This document shows, in pieces, positions 47,101 to 59,100 of a DNA stretch of 64,000 bases. The position numbers were made by a program, and so were the translations under genes. Positions within the stretch are counted from its first letter, which is position 1. Every line of letters begins with the position of its first letter. A model generated the notes under the pieces. It was not told where the DNA came from and did not search any database. It saw only the letters and a list, made by a program, of their open reading frames with translations. The stretch is from Lytechinus variegatus (taxonomy: Eukaryota; Echinodermata; Echinoidea; Temnopleuroida; Toxopneustidae), in assembly GCF_018143015.1 (NCBI RefSeq), contig NC_054746.1, positions 33,450,830 through 33,514,829 of the forward strand, written 5' to 3'.

Positions 47101-50100
47101 AAGAGTGTTCTGATGACGTCATCGAACAGAGCTCAGAGGGAGATACAAAAACTCATTGCACCAGGGGTAAGTGAGATAATAAAAGAACATCAGATAAGTA
47201 AAGCAATGCAGAATGCACTCGACCATCCAGTATTGCTCTTAGTGCTAGCACCTTGATAGGAATGTAGTTTGGGGTGGGACTAAGATTTGTTCCACTTGAG
47301 ATATAACCAAACTTACCCATTTTAGGGTCATTTAGCAGAAAAGTGATACACTATTGGGGGTTTTATCAAAATAAAAATGTTTATATTGATTTTTGTACAC
47401 CTTTTTGGCTAAGTTGGGGAAAATATTTGGTATGACTGATAAATGTCAAAATCATAACCTATGTTGACAGATTTTTATATCTGAAAAAATGTAGTATGAG
47501 ATATATGTATGCACAATTCCATGATAACCTAATGATTTTACCCCCATCCTGTGGGTGCTAGCCAAATCTGATACAAGTACAAAATTTGTCAATAAGACAA
47601 AATATTGCAGTAATGTTATTTCAAATGGAAAATAATATGATATTGACAACCATCACATTTATCAGGAAAGTACTAGTCTTTTATTTACTGCATAAACATA
47701 TACTGAATAAGAGTAAGAGAACAATATCGTCTATTTTCATACTCATACATGTATACTAAAATGTTCTTTCATATCATAATGTGTACTTGGTATAATAATG
47801 GGGGTTTTAAAATACATTTCTGTATTGAAATTTGTGGTACAATTTAATAAATGCAAATTAACTCATAACTGCAGAGCATAAACTGGTTTAATTTCATGTG
47901 TGATATAAGTACTCTGATTGTTGTTATTTAACATTTGAATTTTCTCCCCATACTTGCTAGCATGAAAGCAGCCATGATTCCATATATCTTTTGCTCTTTG
48001 TATGCTAAATAATAAGAGAATAAGATCAGCCAAAGCTAATATCCTTTCTTTATTTTTATTTGTAATTGAACTGTCAAGCCCCATTCCTTTTATTCTAACT
48101 AAAGCTTTAAAACAATCATGAATGCATGTGGAGACTTATAGCTCGCATTTCCCATCATACTTTGCTTCATGTATTTGCTGTTTGATGTTTGTCCGGGTAA
48201 TTAATGAATGCAAATGTTCAATCTTCCATAAATATTTTCATTAATTCCATTTGAGGCATATGTTTTGGTGAGTTAACTTTTTTAGAACATAATCAATATC
48301 AAATGTTAGAATGATTGAATAATAATCATACACATGCATATATACATGTATGTTTCTTTTCCATTAGTTGTAAGTGCATTTGAACATCAAGTTTCTGTAA
48401 AACCAACAGCACCAAATATGTATAATTAATCATAAAGTTTGATAATACAAAGACACTTTTTTATTAGAGAGAGATAGTTTAAGTGTTACATAAAGTCTAT
48501 CTTAAACTAGTTGCATACTTCTACTTCCATTACACTTCATTAAAATTTGGCTTATATTTGGATATTACCCATGAATGCATTATGTTTCTATTAAAAGAAT
48601 TCATTGTATTAAATGAATGTACATGGGCATGATCAAGGCACTGTACAACCAATTTGTATATGAAACCCAAGTTAACCAGATTCTATTGAATCCATTATCT
48701 GATTTAGCCTGAGAATGAGACAGAGGAAGTAAGTAGATATCAAGAGCACTCTCTTTTATTTGACTGTAGCTTGTACCAATATGGGTTTTTTGTCACAAGT
48801 CCCCCCCCCCCATGGTCCCATATGTGTAAATACAGTCACCCTAAATTTATTTAGCAATATGTCACATATATTCACTGTAATGGTATTCCCAGGTATTATG
48901 ATGTAAGAGTTGTGTATTATGTTATCAGCCACATCTTCCTGTTTTTTTCTTCTTCATTGTTTGTACATTACTCTCAGGATACCATAGGAATATAATGAAT
49001 CATGATCAGTTTTTACTGGTACAAGGGTAATTGGCTAGAATACAGAAAGGTTGTTTGAAAACCACAGTTATGCAGATTTAATGTATGACTATTTGATTTA
49101 GCGATTGAGGAGGGTCTCATCTTGAATGCATGCTTTTGTCACAAGGCAATTCACACTTGTTACTGTGGTTGTAGATCACTCTGTATTAATCAATTTAGAT
49201 TATCACTGGACTCATTTAAGTGAGATCATTAAGATGAAGAGTAGGTTTCAAACCATACCGACATTTGTGAATTTATTATCCTGTGATAAAAGCGCATATT
49301 TACTATTGCATCAACTTTCTCACTGTATACAATAAATCAATTATATTTTAGTCATGAGATCAACATTTGCTATGGTTCAAAACCAAGGTACAAACTAAAC
49401 TGCCCTTGTGAATTTGGACCATGAAGATTTTATCAATTGTTAGGCCATTAGTCCAGTTGTACCCAAATCCTATTCCATTCTATACAATCAGAAATTATCA
49501 TCTATGATAATCCCTCATTTTCCTGTGTATATTGAACATATTTTTTTCTCTTAGAACATACAGGATACTTTCGAAATCCTTTACCACTAAAAACCCTGAT
49601 CATGTTATTCTCTATGGTCTTCTGAAAGGCATTCACTTTGTTATGTTGCTCATCTTTATTTAGAAATTCCTTATTTGCATCATGTTCCCAATTTGTCTTT
49701 TTTTTTGCCTTTTCTTTTTGTTTTTGTTTGAATTGAACGCTTCATGGTGATTGGCTGATGCACAGGACAAGGCACTTTTTGCGTTACCACCCAAGGTGGA
49801 GGATATTTCCGTCTTATTTAGTTCTCATAATCATTGATAATCTCTCACGCTTGCTGCACCAAATGCACCATTGTCCCCCATTAATTTCCCCCATCCTTGA
49901 AATAAAATGTGTAAGAGATAACTAATTATTAAACCTACTGGTATCATATGGATAATTTTAAACTTGTAATTGTAGTTTCTGAATATGGTGTATTATGATA
50001 ACACTCAATAATTTTAGTTGTAAATATACACGTACATTTGCCATTTAAACTTTTGTGCCATAAATTAGAACATTGAATAGAGCAAAAAGAATGAAACATT

Positions 50101-53100
50101 ATGAGAGAGAAAGAGGGGGTTGGTAAATGCTAATGAAATAATGATCATTGCCTTTGAATGTATCATAAAAATGCAGTATTACCAATTTGCTGTAACATGC
50201 ATGTACTAAAATGGAAATCAACAGGATTAAAAAACTTCATAGTATAATTCTAATAAGAAGGGAGAATTTATGTTGTGACATCATGCCTAGATATATGTCT
50301 TATTTAAAGTAAAGCAATCCCTTATTCTTCATAATATATTTAACTTGGCTAAAGATATCTGTATGGGTCGTGAATTGGAGCTTAAATCTTTTACAAGGTA
50401 ATTAAGCAATTTATCTTCATTTGGTCATATTGTTGATGCAAATAAACTGATAACCTGTGTGGTAACCAGATAATTTAACAATGAACACAAATTAATTTCC
50501 CATTCATGCTCTAAGAGCATATCTAATTATATAATTAAGATGAGCCTACATTGTTTGTGATTGATATGATTATCTTGGGTCTTCTTATTTTTGTTAATTC
50601 ATCTCCATAATGGTGCAGTGACTGGAGGGATGAAATAAGGATTATGACCCTACAATAGAATTTTTACATATTTGAGACTAGTTCACAAAGCTGTCTTATG
50701 AACAATGGGAATGTGGTTCATACAAATCTGTGCCTCATCCGCATTAATTAGCAGAAATGTAACTGTGCAGATAATGATGAACATTTTACCCATGGGTCAT
50801 TCCATAAAGGTCGGACGTACATTCGGACACATTTAAGAGCTGTATCTCCTTTAATTTGATAGCAGTGTTTTATTTATTTTAGTATATCATAACATGTGAC
50901 CTAGGTTATCATTACACCATGACAGGACCAGGCTGCAATATGAAGAATAGAAAATATGGGCAAAAATGTGAGGGGTCGGACGTACATCAGACGAAAGCAG
51001 GTTTTATGCTTTTAGATTTCATGTCAAAATCTCTGTGATTTTTGTGTTGCAGGTACTAAAATTCTAATATGAGCTGTTAGCTAAAGGATGAATCTTAAAA
51101 GAAATGAAGCAAAGAAATTGATAGGCATTGCCTTGTTTTAGTTACAGGCTGATCTATTTGGGGTCGGACGTACACTTTGAAGGGGTCGGACGTACATTGT
51201 GCAAAATATTTGCACACGTACATCCGACCCCCTTTGAAGATCAGTTACACAAAACATGGACATTCTAAACTGGATTTTTTTAATATACATACTGTTTGGT
51301 TAGTTGTCTTTCACATAAGATGGAATTAACAAATGAATCTGATGCTGGTGAAGAGTTATGCTTGATTAAAGTTGACATGCATTCAGACAGTGTACGTCCG
51401 ACCCCCATACTGATTTTCTTACAGTCAAGCAAAATGCACCTCATATCTATTACAAATGAGTCAGTGGGTTTAAACTGTTTCCATTTTGATATCTACATTT
51501 TTAGATCACATCAATAATGAAACAACTCAACTATTCACACAATGCAGGATACTGTTAAACTTCAAGTAAAATGTATTTTTTAATGGTTTGCAAAAGACAT
51601 GACAAAGAATTTCTTCAACATTGAAAAAACTTGTTCTGTTACAAACTTTGTTTTTACAAGGTGGGTTACGAACCATGAGTCTTCCCTGATGTTGCAATAA
51701 AAAAACATGCAATATGACCTTTTGACCCCTAGATGACCTTTGATCTCTCCATCCTCAAGAACACATGTAATTTTTCCCACTGATCGTTTTGTTCCAAGTT
51801 TGGGCAAAATTAATGCAGAAATATGTCATTTGACATTTTTACACCTAGATGACATTTGACCTCTCCATCCTCTTAAACAAATATGTGGTACTACCCACTG
51901 ATAATTTGTTCCAAAAAAAAAAAAAAAACTACCGGTATCAAAAGTTAACTTTTGACCCCTAGAAAGCTTGAACAATTGACCTTGAATAACAAAATGAGCA
52001 AAAGTGACCTTTTGACCCCTAAATAACCTTAGAAATTATCATCTTCATCAACAAAAATATTGTATTACCCTCTGATTTTGTATTTCAAGTTTGAACAATA
52101 TTGATGCAAACAAAAAAATTGATCTAAACAAAATCTGTCAGAAAATGACTAAATGGCCTCCTATCTTTTGACCTTTTGACCCCTAGATGACCTTTAACCT
52201 CATCAACACACGCATGGTATCAACCAAGGATCATTCGTACCAAGTTTGAACAAGGTTGATGCAGAAATAAAGAAATAAGAACAAGTCAAAATTAAATGAA
52301 TAACCCTTCACATTTTCTTAACTTACACCCCTATAGGCAAAAGTAGAATAGTCTAGACATCCATGTATCATTATAGCAAATGGGCAGATCTATTTCTCAT
52401 AGAGGGGCAATTGCTGTACCTGAGATTGAGGGGAAGGGGCAATTTCTACTTTTATATGGAACTTCTTTGTTTATTAAATTTCTCATGTATTTGTAGGTTT
52501 TTAATTTTTATTTTCTTTTTTAATTTTCTGCAGGCTATTATTCAGTCATAATTACCACTAAATTCATTAAGTTACATGTATGTGATAATTTGAGATGAAG
52601 GAAGGCAGTTTCCATTGAATATGCACACAATACACAAATAAATCACCATTTCTTGAAGATGATATCATCATTTAAAAATCTACATGTTGTCAAAAATGTG
52701 AGGTATTCTTTGTGAAATTTGTCTCAAAACTTGTGCAAGACTTCAAAGAAAAAACCAATAAAACTATACAGCGATATCAAGGTGTGTTAAAGAACTATCA
52801 TGCAAAATGTTAAAGATGGAAGGTGAATTTTGCCCCCAGTATTTGTTGGGTTAAGAAATACAAAAAAGGTCATTTTAAACTAGATTGAAATTTGTATTCA
52901 ATTTTGAAAGATTGATGTGAGTAAAAGATGTTAATATTAAACTTTTGCAAAAAACATCTGAGCAGTGAAAGATAACTTCATAAAAAAAATGTTTCAAAGG
53001 GGTCGGACGTACAGGGGGTCGGACGTACAAAAAAGTTGTACGTCCGACCCCCACTTAACTTGAAATCCAGGACTAGTGGTGAGCTACCTTCTGGTGTATA

Positions 53101-56100
53101 CATGTATATTAAACAAACCAAGCTTGCTTTGCATCTGACTTTGGGAAAATTTATCTGCTTTTGTTTTGCTTGTAAGAAAAAAGTGTATGTGAATAGGGGT
53201 CGGACGTACATTTGAAAGTGCCTGCTTTTAATATATTCGGTTTAAGAAAAATAGAAAAAACCTAACTTATTTTTTAGAAACCTGACATAATAACAACTTG
53301 GACAACATCCAACTTTAATTATTTCAGAGCTTATAAAAGGTTTAAAATTTGTTGCAAACTTGACCTTTGAAAATAAGTAAAATTCTGTTTTGTTGCTATG
53401 GTGATTTCAATGCCTTGTCAAAATGAAACAATACATTGTTTGAAATTATTTCTTTCAGATTTATACATTTCAGTTTCTTAGCTTTCATGTGATACCTAAT
53501 TTGTTTTGTTTGTAGGATTTTGAAATTTTGACCAAAAGGTTTACTATTTTATGGAACTGCCCCCATGTTAAAATACATTTTTTAAGTTTATATTTTTTGC
53601 TTTAATAAAACTCAATTTACTTGGCATACTATTTTGCTGATATGTCATGAAATTATTTGAGCTAACCATCTTTGCACTTGACATTCCAGTTGTTTGTAAA
53701 CTTATGGGTAACATTACAAACAACTAACTTATTTACAGAGAGCTTTGTAAAATTGTTTAAAGGAGAATGAAACCATTGGAACAAGATAGCTTCTGTGAAA
53801 ACAGAAGAATCAAAGAAACAGATAAAAAAAAGTTTGAGAAAAATCAGACAAATAATGAGAAAGTTATGAGCATTTGAATATTGCGATCACTAATGCTATG
53901 GAGATAGCAAATTGGCAATGCGACAAAGATGTGTGATGTCACTTGTGAACAACTCTCCCCATTACTTTAGTATATATTTCACTTGAATTGCCTCTTTTAT
54001 CACATCTATCCATAGATCATGTGTTCTTTCTACATGAGGGCATGTAATACATATTTTTTAAGAATACATCATGGATAAAAAAATGTATCATCATAAGAAA
54101 AAGCAAAAAGAGACATTTTGAGGGTATTTTATAGTCCACGAAAGGGAAAGTTGTTCATCAGTGACATCACACATCCTTGTCGCATTGCCAATGGGAGGAT
54201 CTCCATAGCATTAGTGATTGCAATATTCAAATGCTCATAAATTTCTCATTAGTTGTCCGATTTTTCTCAAACTTTCTTTATTCTTATCCTTTGATTTTTC
54301 TGTTTCTACACAAGCCTATTTGTTCCAAAGGTTTCATTCCCCTTTAAGGCATGTCTTTGGAAGAAATAAGTCATTAGGTTTTTTGAAATATTCATCTGTT
54401 TGCTGTTTGTTTTTTCATTTCATTTTTTTCAATTCAAGTTTTATTGGAAGACAAAATCAATCTTCCCTTTCTTTACAAATTTCTACTTGCATTGCATAAA
54501 GCAGAAATACAATTTCTTAATATATTTGGGACTGTACAAAATATATATATATGTATGATACCCAATTGTTGGTAGCCCTTCGTAATTTCAAGTAATAAGA
54601 ATCAATCATTGCCAAAATAATGAAAATAATACAAATGTAAATCATTACAAAGACAATTTTTTTTAAGGTAACAAAATGTAACAAATTATATGGCTGATTG
54701 ACATTTTATGTTGAATCCAACCAGTTATATATTTTTATCAATATGTTTAATAGTAATGATGAAACATTATCTTAATAAATGACAATAACTGAATATCTTT
54801 TAAACTTTTTAGATAAAACATTTCTTCAACTGCTTTTTCATTTACATTTAATAGTCTCTGTTATTCATATTTCTTTCATTTCTAAAGCAATAATTTACAT
54901 TTTTATGTTTCTTAGTTCTTCAAATGTTGTCATCATGTAAAACAAAACCAACATACATTGCACATCAATACCTTTGCAAATCACACAAGAATATTTTATT
55001 ATGCTTTTTATGTGCAATATTCCTTTGTTCAACTGTATCTCTAGAGATATTCCTTTTGATATTGTGGTTGGAATAGCTATTAGATTTTATCCCTTACATA
55101 GGTCAAAGAAAAACTACCTGAACTTCCTCCCATCGGAGAATCTTTCTTCACATCAGAGGATGAGACCAGAAATAAAACCTTTAAGAGTCTCTCAAAGGTA
55201 TTTCAGAGTAGAGCTGTAGTTTGATCTATTCCTCTATGTTAAGTTCATAGTTTCTGTAGCTAGTCTATAATTCACAATGTTCATTTGAAAATGTTATTTT
55301 TCTGCATGCATATAGCACCTTCCCAGCAGACTCAAAACTTTTTTTCAAAATGTTCCAAAAACATTTTGAAAAACTTTGTTTTGAAGACTTTTTATGTTCC
55401 CAAAGTTTTGTTGTCATGGAAGCAAAGGATGGACAATTACCTTTTTAATATTACAAATTGTTTATTTTATACAATTTTAATACCTATGAAAAAGTAGTAA
55501 TTAAAATCACACATTTTAACATGACATGGGCCTTTAATAGCTGGATCATCATCTACTCAGTGGTCTGTAAAATCAAATATTTTGCATTATCAAAGAAAGT
55601 CAAAGATATGTATAAATCACTTAAGGAGTTGTGGTCCATTCTTTCTCCTCCATGATATCAACTGTTCATCTATTGTTTCATTTTGAAAATTACATGTTAT
55701 TAGATTTATGGGCATGTAAATGCACAAATTTCAATACGCATTTAGTACAGTAGTGAAATTCTATACTATTGCATGTTATATTTACTCAAATTCTTTTTTA
55801 ATTTACTTTTACAATGTTGGTAGAGTCAAATGTAGTCAATGGTTTGTGTACCATATTACAGCTGTCACTACATATTTGGGAAGAGTGCTATATTATATTT
55901 GGGGATATTGTGCCTCAGTAATTTGGTGTATACATGTATGTATGAACACAAAAATAAAAAAAAAATCATGGCCTTTATACCCTTTTCAGGGTTTTCCCTT
56001 CAAGTTCTAGGAATGTGAATCTAATTCATGTACACATGACAGGTAAATTAGGAATAATTGAATGAATAGCAAGTGAAATAGAAGTTGTGTTATCCATAGT

Positions 56101-59100
56101 AAATTTCACAATTTCATTGTAGATGTGCCTGTACGTTAGGATAATTGACTGGAATTTATAGCAATGCTCTCCTAGTCTTGTAGTGATAACTGTTTGTAAA
56201 TACATGAAAGCCATGTATTGATTTGACATCTGGGGTGATTCACAAAGATTTAAATCTGACTAAAAAATTGCACATAATTTCCCAGTTAAACCACCACATT
56301 GCAGGGCATGTGGGGGCATGCTCTACTATGTATTAATCAATGAGATTATGTGTTGAATATCATGTTCATGTTGACAATTTTAGTCAGACTATAAGCTCTT
56401 CATGAAATACCCCCAGAAGCATGTTCATTTTTATCTTTGTTATGCATGAAATCTTTCAGTGAAGATATTCTCTATTTATGATGTTACTTCATTTGACTGC
56501 TGATATTTGTTATATTCATCTGATTCATTTATGTTATCGGTTCTATGTTGAGTTATTGAGGGTATAAAATTTGATTGAGAACGTACATCTTTGTTTTTTA
56601 TTTTAGTGACTCTGCATTATTTGTCAGTTATTTAAATTTAGAAAAACGTGAATTTACGAAGCATATGATACATGTATCATTTGATATAAAATCGCAGATG
56701 CTCTGCTAAAGCCAGGGTGTATGCTGCATAATCATAGGTCTGATAAAATATTAAAGTTAATTATCATTATTGTCATCTTAGTTCATGTCATGTGACTAGT
56801 CACCCCTTTGCATGTTTTTTTTTTGCATTGTTTATCGCTATGTTTAGAACTAACCATTTTGGCAAGTTTTGTGTGATTGCAGTGTTTTACTAACATAGTT
56901 ATAGAAATAGAATCAGTTTTATATACAATGCATGTTTAACTGTATTTGTAATGGTAGTAGTAGATTTTGATCTATTTCTTTACAGAATTAAACCATAACT
57001 GCTTTCTTAATCTATTCTAATATATCTTTTCATTGATTCCCATAGATAGTTTACTAAAATAACACTTCCTAATCTTAATATGTACATCCCTTATGTGGTG
57101 AGGTAAGGGTTTGATAATGATTACAATGTAATAATTCAATGATTAGATTGCCAATGTCGCTGATGTAATATCGTACTACCAGTTGACAATAAAGTTAAGT
57201 TCCTTCATACATTTTTTGGGGAGAGATTTTATGGAATACAGTTAACAAACAAACAGAACAAGCAATTGTGGCTGACTCTTCTTCATTAAATTAGGTTTTG
57301 TTGAGATTGTGATTTGGGGAGCCTTTCATGAAGCATCTTATCATTGATTTTCACTGACAAATTTGCTCTAAACCAATCAGATGCTATGAATAAAGTATCT
57401 TCCAAAAGTTTTCAGTTCAAAAGCTATGACAGGACTCTTCATGAAATACTCCCCAAAACCTGTTTCCATATCAGACCTAACACAGGTCATCAAATTACTC
57501 TTCTTCAGAATGTTTCCTTTGCAATATAATTGAAAAGTAAAATCCATTTACAGTCATTTTGTAAAAACTTCTCATTCAATTATCCTAGGGTGATGATGAC
57601 GATGGTGATGTTCACATCAATTGTATAGGGCAGGAATTTGTTAAAAACATAGAAAGATGATGACTCCTTTAATAGATTAAGTAATTGAATAGCATGTTGG
57701 AGGTTTTAATCTTCATTAAATTTACTCCTGATTGCCAAATTCAAGGGAAAATGATCATTTTGATTCCTCCAGGTGGCATTGAGACACTTGCTAAAACAGC
57801 AACGTTCAGCCGCACTGGGAAGGATGAAAGAACAAGGTAGAGAGTTACAAGAGCTAGAAGAAAACATCTTTCATGCTGGACGTAAACTCAAGGCAGTCAC
57901 TGAAGAGAATGTCAAATTCACTGGGGTAAGTGATTGATATCTCCCAGAAAAGCAAGATGGTTTATTTTTAAGCACCTTTCATTCAAAATGTTAATTTTCT
58001 GTCAGCTTTGTTGGTTGAGAAGTTTCTTAATAATAATAATAATAATAATAATGTACAAAAAAAATATGCGCTTTATACAGATGTTTCAAAGCACTAAGAA
58101 AAATTAAAAGAAGAATATTCATGTACAAGATATCAGTAAACTAACGACAAAGAAACTAAACACCATTACGATAATAAATTATACATACAATATAGAGAGA
58201 ATGATACAGAAATCATGAAATTAAATGAAGTTATTGAAATGCTATATCTAAATGGTGAATTTAATCCTTTAATGGAAGAAAAGGTAGAGAGGAGCAAATA
58301 GAAGAAACATCTATCAAACATTATGAAATGAGAATGTAATGAAAGTTAGAGAACTCTCAATTTAATTTCTTTGGTGGTTCTCAAATTGGCGATGTTGCTT
58401 CTAAGTGCTGGGGTTAGGAGTACAACTGTTTGCTCACAAGACTTGATATCTTCCTCATTGTCTGTCAAGGTACAGCTTGTCTCCTGATGTACGATATATC
58501 AAATTCATTTAAAACATGTCAAGTCACAAAAAGACATTTTGTGTACAAAACATGTTGAATGCTGTACTCATAAACATGACATTTAAAGCCACATTGCCTG
58601 TTTCAATTTGGAGTTTCATTTAAAGCGAGTATTAGGCACTATATAACAAAATACTAGTATTAGTTATTTTGTTCTTGTACGGGCTTTGAGACCTATTATT
58701 GAATGTTTGTATGATGTTGTTGAATGCAGGCTATTGAGAAGATGAAGAAGGAGTGTGTTTCAATTGAAGAGCAGATATCAAGACATAGCAGTCTGGAGGA
58801 GAGCCTAAAACATCTTGTCATTTCACAAAGAGGTGGGTTTATTACTCTTTTGGTTCACTACCTTCTATGGGGTCATTCAGACGTAGCATTGACAAAGTTA
58901 AAGGGGAATCCAACCCAACTAAAAACTTGTTTTTATAAGGAAAAGAAAAATCAGACAAGTTGATATGTGAAAGTTTGAACAATATTGGACAAACAACAAG
59001 AAAGTTATGAATTTTTAAAAGTTGTAAATATTGGTAATCACTATACCCATGGAGACTTCAAATTGGCCGCATATGGGATGTCATAGTGATGTAAGGCAAG

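Larger units (their letters stand above)
55320..57770. other. Large intronic region with small MITEs
   Basis: No exon recognised between 55197 and 57773. A CAAAAC/CATTTTGAAAAAC-rich patch lies at 55330-55400; the two foldback elements at 56232 and 57316 are listed separately. Confidence 0.4.
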
